57,936 nt of DNA. It comes from Deltaproteobacteria bacterium (GTDB lineage Bacteria; Desulfobacterota; Desulfomonilia; Desulfomonilales; Desulfomonilaceae). The notes under the pieces are model-generated. The model saw nothing but the letters and a program-made list of their open reading frames with translations, was not told the DNA's origin and searched no databases. Both the position numbers and the translations under genes were made by a program. The DNA is taken from contig JAJYDQ010000017.1 of the NCBI GenBank assembly GCA_021777225.1, positions 1 to 57,936 of the forward strand, read 5' to 3'. Below are positions 46,084 through 55,610 of this stretch, in pieces (position 1 is the first letter of the stretch; every line of letters begins with the position of its first letter).

Positions 46084-46962
46084 TTACTCGTGAAAGGCTT
46101 CTCGGCCGAACAAGCCCCTCGGCCGGACAAGGAGAAAAGCCGCCATGAAAAAGTAAATGAGGGTGTTAGCCATCGGGGGCCAGACCATGACCCCAATCGC
46201 TATGATTTGTCCTACAATTAATCCGCCTACAACAGACCCACCAAGACTGCCCATACCTCCAATCACTACAACTACAAAACAGTCCACAAGAAGATCCATC
46301 CCCATCAGCGGACGGACATTCTGGATAGGCGCAGCCAAAACTCCTGCCAGACCAGCTAGCCCAGCCCCTAGTCCTACGACTAAAGTCATTGTCTTGGATA
46401 TGTCAATTCCTAGCGCTTCGAGCATTTTAGGGTTGTCTGTTCCCGCCCGAATGATACAACCCAGCTTGGTTTTGGAAAGAAACAACCACACTGCGCAAGC
46501 CGTCAAGGATGTCACCACGATCAAAAAAAGTCGATAGCTCGGATAGTACATGAACCCAAGATTTACCATGCCGGTAAGTGACTTTGGTGTGCTGAAAGGC
46601 ACTCCCATGCTCCCGAACAAAAGCCTTACGGCATCCTGCAACACAAGCATCAAGCCAAACGTGAGCAACATTATATAAAGGGAGGGGAGTTCGTACAGGC
46701 GCCTGAACAGAACCATCTCACAAAAGGCGCCAAATATCGCCATTAGTACAGGAACACACACTAAAGCTAACCAAAAATCGGGTATGACATATGCTGTAAT
46801 CGTGTAGGCGGCGTAAGCCCCCAGCATAAAAAATGCGCCATGAGCGAAATTTATTATCCCCAGCATCCCAAAAATAATCGACAGTCCCAACGCTAAAAGG
46901 ACGTAGAGAGAACCAAGGATAAGGCCATTAAAAAGCTGCATCAGGACGAACTGCAAGTTCAT
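46084..46962 (-). CDS. livH: Branched-chain-type ABC transporter permease (LivH)
   Basis: The 292-residue hydrophobic protein has the LivH N-terminal signature NGLILGSLYVLLALGLSIIFG and GIINFAHGAFFMLGAY, with the Ala/Glu-rich ABC-docking loop (CIIRAGTDNPKMLEALGIDISK) near residue 185. It pairs with LivM. I chose the ATG at 46962, which gives the family N-terminus and is preceded by GGAAG; an in-frame start at 47025 would add 21 residues lacking conservation. Confidence 0.93.
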   Translation of the reverse strand: MNLQFVLMQLFNGLILGSLYVLLALGLSIIFGMLGIINFAHGAFFMLGAYAAYTITAYVIPDFWLALVCVPVLMAIFGAFCEMVLFRRLYELPSLYIMLLTFGLMLVLQDAVRLLFGSMGVPFSTPKSLTGMVNLGFMYYPSYRLFLIVVTSLTACAVWLFLSKTKLGCIIRAGTDNPKMLEALGIDISKTMTLVVGLGAGLAGLAGVLAAPIQNVRPLMGMDLLVDCFVVVVIGGMGSLGGSVVGGLIVGQIIAIGVMVWPPMANTLIYFFMAAFLLVRPRGLFGREAFHE

Positions 46963-47034
46963 CGAAGAAATCTTCCTGCTCAGCCAAGACAGGAGTGCCC
47001 GGTCAAAACACGCATCTCCCGCCATGGCATTGAT

Positions 47035-48249
47035 TTATTCAGTTTTTTCCATCTTACATCCGGTCTCTTTGGGATCCTGGTAGGCCTTGCCAGGTGGAAT
47101 TATTCCGACTACTTCAAAGAAATCCCAGTCTTCTTTGATCTCACCAGGCTGCTTGGCTTTTAAAATGTAGGCGTTACCGACCTCCATATGGTCTTCAGCG
47201 CGAATCTTTCCGGGGTTTGCCAATAGATCACGGAATTCGTGCCCTTCCAATGCCTTGACAACCGGAAGAGCATCCTTCGTTTTGGCTCTCTCCACAGCTT
47301 TGAGATACTGGGTAACGGCGCTGTAGGTTGCGGCGTTCATCCAGTTCGGTGGTTTGTTAAATTGCTTTTTCCACTTTTCAACAAATTCTTTGGAACCTGG
47401 ATTATCACTCTTCCAGTACCAGGCGCCCGTCACATAGTCACCCGCAAATACATCTCCTGATGCTTTTATGTCCTCGATAAACATAAGAGCATGGATAATT
47501 TTCAATTTGTTTTTCAGCCCAAATTCGTTCGCTTGCTTTGTAGAATTAACAGCATCTTTGCCCGCATTCAGTAAAACCAGGACATCCGGCTTTGCGTTCA
47601 TGGCTTTTATAATGTAGGGACTAAAGTCCGACGTGCCTAAAGCGACCATTTCATTACCTAGAAGAGTGCCTCCCTTAGCTTTCAAAGCCTCGGAGAAGTG
47701 GTGAAGGAGATCATGACCCCAAGCGTAATCTGCCGTGATAGTGTACCATTTCTTACCCAAATTCTCCGCAGCCCACAGTCCAACTGCTGTGGCCAGCATG
47801 TAATCGTTGTAGGCCCATTTAAAAGTGTAACGGTTGCAATCCGGGCCAGTTAGGCGGGTAGTCCCAGATCCAACATTAATAAAGAGTTTCTTGTGGATTT
47901 TGGCTTGATTTGCTACGGCAAGACCCGCTGCGCTGTTAGGACAATCAAATATAACGTCTACCTGCTCCTTTTCATATAATTCTTTAGCCTTTTGATTGGC
48001 TACGTCCGGCTTACACATGTGGTCGCGGTAAACGAATTCAACTGGTTCGCCCAGAACCTTGCCACCAAAATCAGCGATGGCCATTTTAGCGGCTTCGACA
48101 TTGGCGCCGGTGATACCGGCATAAGGACCAGACATATCGGTAAGCACCGATATTTTTAAAGGCTCTGCAACGGCTGGTGCGTTGACCAGTAAGAAAAAGG
48201 CAATCGACAGCAAGCATATTGTTAATATCGCGTAACATTTCCTTTCCAT
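47035..48249 (-). CDS. ABC transporter periplasmic substrate-binding protein (Liv family)
   Basis: The 404-residue product has a signal peptide ending near AVA-EPLK at residue 28, then the type I periplasmic binding fold (KISVLTDMSGPYAGITGANVEAAKMAIADFGG). Conserved inter-domain segments follow (DCPNSAAGLAV, TADYAWGHDL). It presents an amino acid, amide, or organic or aromatic acid to LivHM; the specificity cannot be read from sequence. It lies between the ATPase and permease genes of the same operon. Confidence 0.92.
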   Translation of the reverse strand: MERKCYAILTICLLSIAFFLLVNAPAVAEPLKISVLTDMSGPYAGITGANVEAAKMAIADFGGKVLGEPVEFVYRDHMCKPDVANQKAKELYEKEQVDVIFDCPNSAAGLAVANQAKIHKKLFINVGSGTTRLTGPDCNRYTFKWAYNDYMLATAVGLWAAENLGKKWYTITADYAWGHDLLHHFSEALKAKGGTLLGNEMVALGTSDFSPYIIKAMNAKPDVLVLLNAGKDAVNSTKQANEFGLKNKLKIIHALMFIEDIKASGDVFAGDYVTGAWYWKSDNPGSKEFVEKWKKQFNKPPNWMNAATYSAVTQYLKAVERAKTKDALPVVKALEGHEFRDLLANPGKIRAEDHMEVGNAYILKAKQPGEIKEDWDFFEVVGIIPPGKAYQDPKETGCKMEKTE

Positions 48250-48316
48250 GCGCCTACCTCCTCACCACTTATTAATGTTGATCCGGACGCTTGAGACGCA
48301 GTATCTCCAAGCGCCG

Positions 48317-49012
48317 TCATACTCCCAAATACTGTGACCTGATTTCGTCATCAGCTTTGAATTCCATATTGGTCCCACCATAAACGATCCGGCCGTTGTA
48401 TATAATGAAATGATAGTCAGCGACCTCCTCAGCAAATCTACTGTTCTGCTCCACTAAAAGTATTGAAATTCCCTCTCTTTTTAGTTCCAGAACAATTTGA
48501 GCAATCTCACGAACTAACATCGGCGCCAGTCCTTCTGTCGGTTCATCCAGAATAATGAGCTTCACGTTCATGGTTAAGATACGAGCGATAACTAGCATTT
48601 GTTGCTCGCCACCAGATAACTGAGAGCCTCTATGAAAGCCTCTGACCTTAAGAATTGGGAAAAAGGAGTATATCTTTTCGAGGCTCCACCGACCTTCTCT
48701 TCCTCTGGCCATCGGAAGTGTCAAATTTTCGTAGACTGAAAGGCTCGGGAATACAGCTCTTTCTTCAGGAACGTAACCTACGCCCATTCGGGCTATCCGA
48801 TACGGTTTCCTGTTTGTGATCTCTTTTGCGTTGAACTTTATGAAACCCTTGGTGACTGGAACCAGTCCCATTATTGTACGAAGGGTCGTCGTCTTTCCAG
48901 CTCCATTCCTTCCAATAATAGTAGCCACTTGTCCTTCTTCAACTCTGAGCGTGATTCCTTTTAGTATGTGACTTCCACCATAATATGAATGCACGTCCTC
49001 AAGTTCGAGCAA
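48317..49012 (-). CDS. livF: Branched-chain-type ABC transporter ATP-binding protein (LivF)
   Basis: The 231-residue ATPase has Walker A GRNGAGKTTT near residue 37, the Q-loop region, the C signature LSGGEQQML near residue 135 and Walker B LIILDEPTEGLAP. The short length and KGIT/VEEG opening identify LivF. It is one base from livG and 67 bases from the binding-protein gene; together with LivG it energises transport through LivHM. Confidence 0.95.
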   Translation of the reverse strand: MLELEDVHSYYGGSHILKGITLRVEEGQVATIIGRNGAGKTTTLRTIMGLVPVTKGFIKFNAKEITNRKPYRIARMGVGYVPEERAVFPSLSVYENLTLPMARGREGRWSLEKIYSFFPILKVRGFHRGSQLSGGEQQMLVIARILTMNVKLIILDEPTEGLAPMLVREIAQIVLELKREGISILLVEQNSRFAEEVADYHFIIYNGRIVYGGTNMEFKADDEIRSQYLGV

Positions 49013-49013
49013 G

Positions 49014-49772
49014 TCAGTACCCTCCTAAATATGCTTCCTGAACCTCTTGGTTCCCTTGGATTTCTTCGGGCGTTCCCTCAGCGAGTAGCAAACCTTGATA
49101 AAGCACCGCAATCCTGTCCGAAATGTTAAGCACCATGTCGATGTTGTGCTCTATCAGGATTACGGGTATTAATTTGGCAATTTCCGCAATAAGTTTAAGA
49201 ATGACGGCGGTGTCTTCGGCGCTCATACCTGACGTAGGCTCGTCCAGGAGAAGGACTTGTGGCTCGGTGGCCAAAGAAATGCCGATGTCCAAACAGCGCT
49301 GTAGGCCATACGGAAGATTCTTTGCAGGAGAATCTGCCCAGTGATCCAAGCCCATTTGGCTGAGAATTTGTCGTGAGGCAAATTCTACACCGGGAAGCTT
49401 CTCGCATGACATGAAGAAATTGTATCGCGATTTCGACCTTGATTGGCAAGCGACCCGAATATTTTCATATACCGACAGGTTGGGGAATATACTGGTAATC
49501 TGAAACGATCTTCCAACTCCCATTTGGGAAATCTCATAAGGCGCAAGTCCAGTAATTTCTTTCCCACGATAGAGTATCCTCCCCTTGTCCGGGACAAGAA
49601 ATCCGGCAAGCAAATTGAAAAAGGTGGTCTTTCCTGCCCCGTTAGGACCAATGATTGACGTTATCCCGTGACTGACACACAGAGATACCCCGTTTACCGC
49701 CGTTAGAGCGCCAAAATGCTTGGTGATGGCTCTGGCTTCGAGGACGAGCATCTCTGAAGTGTGAACTGTCAT
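49014..49772 (-). CDS. livG: Branched-chain-type ABC transporter ATP-binding protein (LivG)
   Basis: The 252-residue ATPase has Walker A GPNGAGKTTF near residues 40-49, the LivG segment GRSFQITSIFPNLSVYENI, Walker B VLLLDEPTSGMS and the C-terminal LivG helix (EEIQGNQEVQEAYLGGY). The C signature reads YGLQRCLDIG, a divergent version of the usual YGQQR, but acceptable within the family. It is the first transporter gene of the leftward block and is one base from livF. Confidence 0.95.
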   Translation of the reverse strand: MTVHTSEMLVLEARAITKHFGALTAVNGVSLCVSHGITSIIGPNGAGKTTFFNLLAGFLVPDKGRILYRGKEITGLAPYEISQMGVGRSFQITSIFPNLSVYENIRVACQSRSKSRYNFFMSCEKLPGVEFASRQILSQMGLDHWADSPAKNLPYGLQRCLDIGISLATEPQVLLLDEPTSGMSAEDTAVILKLIAEIAKLIPVILIEHNIDMVLNISDRIAVLYQGLLLAEGTPEEIQGNQEVQEAYLGGY

Positions 49773-49898
49773 GAATAATCCAGATTCATCGGGGCCTGCT
49801 TTCCTATTTTCTGCAAATTGGAAACTGTTACGCTAAGGAACGGCTCAGGCTAATCCCTCCAAAAAGAGAAGATAACCGCAGAACATCCGTCGATTTAA

Positions 49899-51887
49899 TC
49901 AAAGAGCGTTGTTCAGTCTCGTCGCAAGTTCCTGGAAAAACTTGAGTGATTCCGGGTTCATCATAGAATCTACATTTACTGCTTTTTCTATCGGCGTGCC
50001 TGACAGAATCTTCTTGACGGGAACCTCCAGTCTCTTTGAGTTAAGGGTCTTGGGGATAGACAGCACCGCATATATTTCATCGGGAACGTGTCTGGGGGAA
50101 AGGGCATTACGAATAGCGTTCCGGATTTTGTCCTTTAATGCGTCGCTAAAATCAACGCCTTCCTTGAGCACGACAAAAAGCGGCATTATGTACTTGCCCT
50201 TTGAATTCTCAAATCCTACAATGAGGCTTTCCGAGATCTCCGGAAGCTCGTCCACAACGCCATATATCTCGCTGCTCCCCATCCTTACGCCCATTCGCTT
50301 GAGGGTAGAATCTGATCGGCCGGCGATGACAGCGCTGCCGCGACTTGTAATCTTTACCCAATCACCGTGCCTCCAAACTCCGGGAAAAACCTCAAAGTAG
50401 CTTTCAATGTAGCGCTTGTTTTCTGGATCGTTCCAAAGATAAATAGGTAGAGACGGCATTGGTTCGGTGATGACCAGTTCGCCAACTTCGTCCACAACCG
50501 GATGGCCGTTTTCGTCGTAGGCCTCAGCTTTGACACCGAGACATCTACATTGAAGTTCACCGGCTCTGACAGGAAGTAGCGGACACGATCCCAGGAATCC
50601 AGTGCAAGGGTCCGTTCCTCCGCTTACTGAGCCGAGCAACAGATCATCCTTAACGGAGTCATATACCCACTTGAATCCCGCGGGTGACAACGGTGAACCT
50701 GTAGAGCCGACTACTCGTAGCGCAGAAAGATCTCTGGTTTTTCCAGGCGTCAATTTTTGACTCATGCAGCCCATAATAAAAGCGGCGCTTGCTCCGAACG
50801 CTGTAACTCGTGCTTTTTCCGCAAGGTCCCACAGCACATTCATGTCAGGGTAACCGGGACTACCATCATAGAGGACAGAGGTTGATCCAAGTAAAAGCCC
50901 GCCCTGCATGATGTTCCACATTACCCACCCTGTGGTGCTAAACCAAAAAAAAGAATCTCTCGGCCTTACATCTACGTGTAATCCAGTGAATTTAAGGAAC
51001 TCGATCAGGATTCCTCCTTGGCTATGGACGAGGGGCTTCGGTAGCCCTGTAGTTCCCGATGAGTAAACAATCCACATGGGGTGGTTAAAATCAACCTGTT
51101 CGTAAGTGAGAGGGCCAGTCTCTTTAGCGACATCATCCCACATGAGCACATTTGTGACTTCGTAAGAAGCATTTGATGGGTAAAGATACGGGACGAGTAT
51201 AGTGTGTTTCAGTGTCGGCAGTGACCCTTGCAAAGTGGCGATGGTGCGCTGGCAGTCGAACTTTTTGCCACCATACTGATAGCCATCAACAGCAAAAAGT
51301 ATTTTTGGTTCTATCTGACGAAACCGGTCTGTAACACTTCGGAATCCAAAGTCAGGTGAACAGCTAGACCATACTGCCCCAATACTGGCGCACGCAAGAA
51401 AGGCAATGATTGTCTCAGGTATGTTGGGCAGGTAGGCTACAACCCTGTCTCCACATTTCACACCCATATTACGTAGAGCGGTCGCCACTGAGGACACTTT
51501 CTGGGAAAGCTCGCTCCAAGATATTTCCGTTAGTGGCCGGATTTCAGATTGAAATTTCAATGCAGGAGTTTCTAGCTTGGCCCAACGGAACACATGTTCA
51601 GCGTAATTCAATTTAGCGCCCACAAACCATTTAGCGCCAGGCATTTTCCTCTCGGAAAGCGCCTGACAATATGGTTGGGAAGTCTGAATCCTGTTAAATT
51701 CCCAAATAGATACCCAAAAATCTTCCAGATTTGTTACAGACCATTTCCAAAGGTCGTCGTATGAGTCAAAACTTAGTTTTTTATTATTCAGAAGAAACTG
51801 AAGGAACTGGGTGATACTGGCTTCGCCTTTAAATTCATCTGAGGGTTCCCAGAGCAGATCGCCCTCTGTCACTTTTGTGAAGTCCAT
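49899..51887 (-). CDS. Acetoacetyl-CoA synthetase
   Basis: The 662-residue AMP-forming enzyme has the N-terminal cap typical of acetoacetyl-CoA/acetyl-CoA synthetases. The phosphate loop is YSSGTTGLPKP near residue 276. The acetoacetate-type segments WMMWN-like (TTGWVMWNIMQGGLL) and GGTDPCTGFLG are present, with the C-terminal RSDSTLKRMGVRMGSSEIY and LNSKRLEVPVKKI. It converts acetoacetate, ATP and CoA to acetoacetyl-CoA. It is 126 bases upstream of livG on the same strand and probably the first gene of the block. Closely related propionate or hydroxybutyrate ligases are possible. Confidence 0.9.
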   Translation of the reverse strand: MDFTKVTEGDLLWEPSDEFKGEASITQFLQFLLNNKKLSFDSYDDLWKWSVTNLEDFWVSIWEFNRIQTSQPYCQALSERKMPGAKWFVGAKLNYAEHVFRWAKLETPALKFQSEIRPLTEISWSELSQKVSSVATALRNMGVKCGDRVVAYLPNIPETIIAFLACASIGAVWSSCSPDFGFRSVTDRFRQIEPKILFAVDGYQYGGKKFDCQRTIATLQGSLPTLKHTILVPYLYPSNASYEVTNVLMWDDVAKETGPLTYEQVDFNHPMWIVYSSGTTGLPKPLVHSQGGILIEFLKFTGLHVDVRPRDSFFWFSTTGWVMWNIMQGGLLLGSTSVLYDGSPGYPDMNVLWDLAEKARVTAFGASAAFIMGCMSQKLTPGKTRDLSALRVVGSTGSPLSPAGFKWVYDSVKDDLLLGSVSGGTDPCTGFLGSCPLLPVRAGELQCRCLGVKAEAYDENGHPVVDEVGELVITEPMPSLPIYLWNDPENKRYIESYFEVFPGVWRHGDWVKITSRGSAVIAGRSDSTLKRMGVRMGSSEIYGVVDELPEISESLIVGFENSKGKYIMPLFVVLKEGVDFSDALKDKIRNAIRNALSPRHVPDEIYAVLSIPKTLNSKRLEVPVKKILSGTPIEKAVNVDSMMNPESLKFFQELATRLNNAL

Positions 51888-52289
51888 TGATGTTCACTCC
51901 CTGAAAGATCTTGTATCTCTATGATCTGAACGAGAATGAGAAGGTTTCCTTATCGGGCAAGAATGACTTATGCCCTTGAATCAAGGTGTGCTGTGTTTTT
52001 GTCAAAAACTCCCCTAAAACAGGATCTCAGTCACTCTGAGGACCAGTTCTAATAAACTCTGTTAATGGTCACTTTGAATTTCCGGCCGATCTCAACCTTT
52101 TTATTTCCGCATGGAACAGTAGTATGAAACGGACATTAGTGTCTAGACAAAAAGCACCTTTGTTGAAGGAAGTTGAACTTCCACGATGAGCGAAACTCTT
52201 CAGGTCTAAATCACGTAGTAGATTTTGGCTGTTGTGGGCCTATTGCTTATTTGATAATTGCGATTTAACCTTAAGTCAGGGGAATGACC
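51888..52289. other. Divergent intergenic region with a perfect 15-base palindrome
   Basis: This 402-base gap separates the leftward ligase-transporter block from the rightward binding-protein gene. It contains GGAAGTT-G-AACTTCC (52168-52182), a perfect inverted repeat about 108 bases before the binding-protein start, and a GGGCA/TGCCC hairpin (51955-51975). No ORF with a ribosome binding site is seen, and neither hairpin has a terminator T run. Confidence 0.5.
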
Positions 52290-53315
52290 ATGAGACACCA
52301 TTTTCGTTCGCGAAAGTCACGTCCGTCTCATCGACTGAGCGTTGGAGTTGAATTAATTATTTTCTTGTCATGGCTCAGCATTCTCTTTCCTTGCCTAACC
52401 CTAGCCACTGAGAGCGTCCCTGAGAAGGTTTATAAAATTGGCGTCTCCGAGTGGACGGGCTATCCTGATAGTGTTAAGGGATTCAAAGACGCAATGGCCA
52501 GAGGCGGGTTTGTTGTGGGCCGGAACGTGGTTTACCTGGATCAAAGCTGTGGACTGAACCCGTCAAGGCAGCGGGAGATCGCTGAATCTTTCAAAGAGGC
52601 TGGAGTGGATCTGGTGTATTCATTGACCACTCCTGGCACAGTGATCATGAAACAGATCATGCCTGAAAACACACCCATTGTTTTTTCCATAGTGACATAT
52701 CCGTCTGATTGCGGGCTTATCGAATCCTTCGATTATTCCGGGAACAATCTGGTGGGAACCAGCAATTATGTGGAAATAACCAATTACATCAAGTTGCTCA
52801 AAATTGTGCTTCCACAGACTCGGTCTCTCGCTATTTTTCGACGAAACAAGGAGCCAAATTCAAAAATCCAGGCCGCCAATATGATTCGTTTGGCCAAAAA
52901 GGAAGATATTCATGTAATCGATACACCTCTTGAATCGTTAGATGAAGTACGCACTGCCGCATTAAAACTGGTCGGCAAAGTGGACGTGTTCATGACAACT
53001 ACGGATACGCTTATGCAGAGCGGCGGAGAACAAGCTCTCATTGAGGTCTCTTTAGACAAAAAGGTCCCAATCTTAAGTTCCAATAAAACAGGCGTTGAGC
53101 AGGGCTCGACTTTCGGCATAGTGGCTGATTTTTATGTTCTGGGCGAAATGTCCGGAGAGATGGCTGTAAGAATTTTAAAGGACAACACTAGCCCCGAACG
53201 ACTACAATCCAGGATTCAAGAACCACCATTGACCTTGATAAATAGAAAAAGCATAAAACTACTCGGCATTAACATTCCAGAAGACAAATTACAAAATGTT
53301 CAATATGTTGAATAG
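52290..53315 (+). CDS. ABC-type periplasmic substrate-binding protein (ABC_sub_bind, PF04392)
   Basis: The 341-residue product has a basic N-terminus, a hydrophobic export segment (about 18-40) and a type I binding-protein fold of the ABC_sub_bind family (IGVSEW... GFKDAMARGGFVVGRNV; VDLVYSLTTPGT; PILSSNKTGVEQGS; LGEMSGEMAVRILKD). Relatives bind tryptophan or other amino acids. The ATG at 52290 is placed seven bases after AGGGG, whereas the ATG at 52284 is only one base away from it. No permease or ATPase follows; instead a sensor kinase starts 18 bases later, so this protein may present ligand to that kinase. Confidence 0.88.
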   Translation: MRHHFRSRKSRPSHRLSVGVELIIFLSWLSILFPCLTLATESVPEKVYKIGVSEWTGYPDSVKGFKDAMARGGFVVGRNVVYLDQSCGLNPSRQREIAESFKEAGVDLVYSLTTPGTVIMKQIMPENTPIVFSIVTYPSDCGLIESFDYSGNNLVGTSNYVEITNYIKLLKIVLPQTRSLAIFRRNKEPNSKIQAANMIRLAKKEDIHVIDTPLESLDEVRTAALKLVGKVDVFMTTTDTLMQSGGEQALIEVSLDKKVPILSSNKTGVEQGSTFGIVADFYVLGEMSGEMAVRILKDNTSPERLQSRIQEPPLTLINRKSIKLLGINIPEDKLQNVQYVE

Positions 53316-53333
53316 GCGTCTGAGAAAATTGTC

Positions 53334-55610
53334 ATGAGAATTGTGTCAAAGGTTGTCCTATTAGTAAGCCTTTCGGTCCTAATTGTGATGGCGGTCGTGG
53401 GCCGGGTCGCCTTCCAACAGAGCAAAGAGGCGTTACATAGGGAAATTGACAATTTATTGACTTCCAACCTGGATTCCGCGGCGACTGACATTGATGAAAA
53501 CTCATCGGATACCAAAAAAACTTCTGAAATCATTGCCCGTAATCCCGCCATTTCAAGGGCGCTGTTTCTTGATGTGAGCATTGGAGTGAATCAGATTTTA
53601 AACCAGATGCTAGAAATATATCCTTTCTACAATTACATCATGATCGTAACGCTTGATGGGGATGTGTTCGCTGTCACCACAATAGACAAGCACGGGAACA
53701 AGATCTCAGGGGAGGAGTTGTTAGGCCTGAATGTTAAGGCGCCGATTTTTCTGGAACGGCCGATCGCTCCCCAAACTGTTGTTGGCGACCCAACCCCGGA
53801 TCCTTATCTGTCATTGCTCGGAATTAAACCAAAGATAAGTCAATGGTTTGTCACCCCAGTTTTTAAGGGGACAGCCCAACTCGGATGGGTGTTGCTCTCA
53901 TATGACTGGCAGGATGAGCTAGCCGCTCTTTTAGCTAGTGTGCGCCGGGAATTGGTTGCCGTTGACAATCCTGTGACCCATGTCGCTCTTGTTAATGAAA
54001 AGGGGGAAATATTCGCCGAGCCTCACTTTTCCAACAGAAAACTAATCAGGTCTCCTGATGTGGTCTGGAAAGAAAAACAACTGTCGTTCGGAAAAGCTAA
54101 CATGAAACTTGTCATTGCCAGCGACAGGACGAAGATCTACGAACCCCTCATAAGAATGAGGAATTATTTTGTTGGCCTCATAGTGGTGTCGTCGATATTC
54201 TTGATGGGCATTCTTTATTTTATCCTTAAAAGGACATTTTTGGAAAAGCTGAAGTTAATACATGAGGGATCTAAAGCTTTTATGTCTGGCGATTTGTCAT
54301 ACCGATTACCTCCCATTGGTCGTGACGAACTGGGATTACTGGCGTCTACATTTAATGAAATGGGGCAGTCTTTACAAGACGCCTCACACAAACTCGAACT
54401 CAGAGTCGAGCGACGCACCGCTGAATTAAAAATCGCCAACGAAAAACTGCTACTTGAAATTGCTCAACATAGACAGACGGCCGAAGAGCTAAAAGAAAGT
54501 GAGGAGAAATATCGTATTATCTTTTCAAAAGAAAAGGATTGTATAGCCCTCATTGATCCTGACACGTTTGAAATCCTCGACGCCAATGAAGCCTCCGAAA
54601 CGCTTTGGGGTTATTCCAGGCAGGAATTACTTGGCATGAATACCCTGGATCTCACCATTGAACCGGAATCTTGTCGTGAGTCCATTTATGCGCTCTCCAG
54701 TCTGAATGGCGGGGCAATAGTTGCTGGGCGACACAAGAAAAAAAATGGTGAGATCGTTCATGTGGAAATATCAGCCGTTCCTATTACTTTGAAGGGCAGG
54801 ACGTTAATATGTCAGATAGTGCGAGATGTTTCCGATCGTTTGAGGGCTGAGCGGGAAAAACAGGAGCTTCAGGCTCAACTTTTTCAATCTCAAAAGACAC
54901 TGGCCCTGGGGACTCTTGTTGGAGGCATAGCCCATGATTTCAACAACATGCTCCAGGTCATCATTGGCTATTGTGATCTTCTGCTGACTCGTGTGAACGT
55001 GGACAAATCGGCTCACAAAGACCTCCAAACCATCATTAAGACGGCTAAAGGGGGAGCTGACCTTGTAAAGAAGCTTCTCCTGTTCGGTAAAGAGGCCCCA
55101 ATTCGCCGGGCTTCTCTTGATCTTAATGACCAGATTCGACAGTTGTTGGTTTTAATGCCTGGCGCTCTTCCTCAAAAGATAGATCTCCAAATTGACTTAA
55201 CCAATGAACCGACCGTGATCCATGCCGACCCGAACCAAATGGATCAGATGGTCATGAACCTCGCTGTAAATGCGGCAGAGGCAATGCCGGATGGTGGACA
55301 ACTCAAGATTGCGACGAAGATTGTGCGTTTGGATGATGAATATTGCAGGTTCCACCACGGAGTGAAACCTGGCAAGTATGTTGGTTTACATGTTTCGGAT
55401 AACGGACGAGGAATGGACGAGGGAACACTTTCGAGAATATTTGAACCATTTTTCTCAACAAAGGAAAGAGGCTCTACAAGGGGAACCGGACTTGGCCTCT
55501 CTGTTGTCCAGGGAATCGTGGAAAAACATGGTGGTTACATAACCTGTGAGAGTGAACCCGGGAAGGGAACCGAATTTAGAATATATTTTCCAGTTGTCGA
55601 AACTGAATGA
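53334..55610 (+). CDS. Membrane sensor histidine kinase (periplasmic sensor, HAMP, PAS)
   Basis: The 758-residue protein has membrane helices at about residues 8-24 and 283-303, enclosing a Cache-like periplasmic sensor. HAMP (about 305-358) and a coiled coil follow, then one PAS domain (about 390-505). HisKA has the phosphoacceptor His in GGIAHDFNNM. HATPase_c has NAAEAMPDGG and RGTGLGLSVVQG motifs. There is no receiver. Its core aligns closely with the hybrid kinase at 37524-40286 (both share the LQAQLFQSQK and GTLVGGIAHDFNNMLQ stretches), showing common descent. It follows a binding-protein gene and is overlapped by a broken kinase fragment (ATGA at 55607-55610). Confidence 0.92.
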   Translation: MRIVSKVVLLVSLSVLIVMAVVGRVAFQQSKEALHREIDNLLTSNLDSAATDIDENSSDTKKTSEIIARNPAISRALFLDVSIGVNQILNQMLEIYPFYNYIMIVTLDGDVFAVTTIDKHGNKISGEELLGLNVKAPIFLERPIAPQTVVGDPTPDPYLSLLGIKPKISQWFVTPVFKGTAQLGWVLLSYDWQDELAALLASVRRELVAVDNPVTHVALVNEKGEIFAEPHFSNRKLIRSPDVVWKEKQLSFGKANMKLVIASDRTKIYEPLIRMRNYFVGLIVVSSIFLMGILYFILKRTFLEKLKLIHEGSKAFMSGDLSYRLPPIGRDELGLLASTFNEMGQSLQDASHKLELRVERRTAELKIANEKLLLEIAQHRQTAEELKESEEKYRIIFSKEKDCIALIDPDTFEILDANEASETLWGYSRQELLGMNTLDLTIEPESCRESIYALSSLNGGAIVAGRHKKKNGEIVHVEISAVPITLKGRTLICQIVRDVSDRLRAEREKQELQAQLFQSQKTLALGTLVGGIAHDFNNMLQVIIGYCDLLLTRVNVDKSAHKDLQTIIKTAKGGADLVKKLLLFGKEAPIRRASLDLNDQIRQLLVLMPGALPQKIDLQIDLTNEPTVIHADPNQMDQMVMNLAVNAAEAMPDGGQLKIATKIVRLDDEYCRFHHGVKPGKYVGLHVSDNGRGMDEGTLSRIFEPFFSTKERGSTRGTGLGLSVVQGIVEKHGGYITCESEPGKGTEFRIYFPVVETE

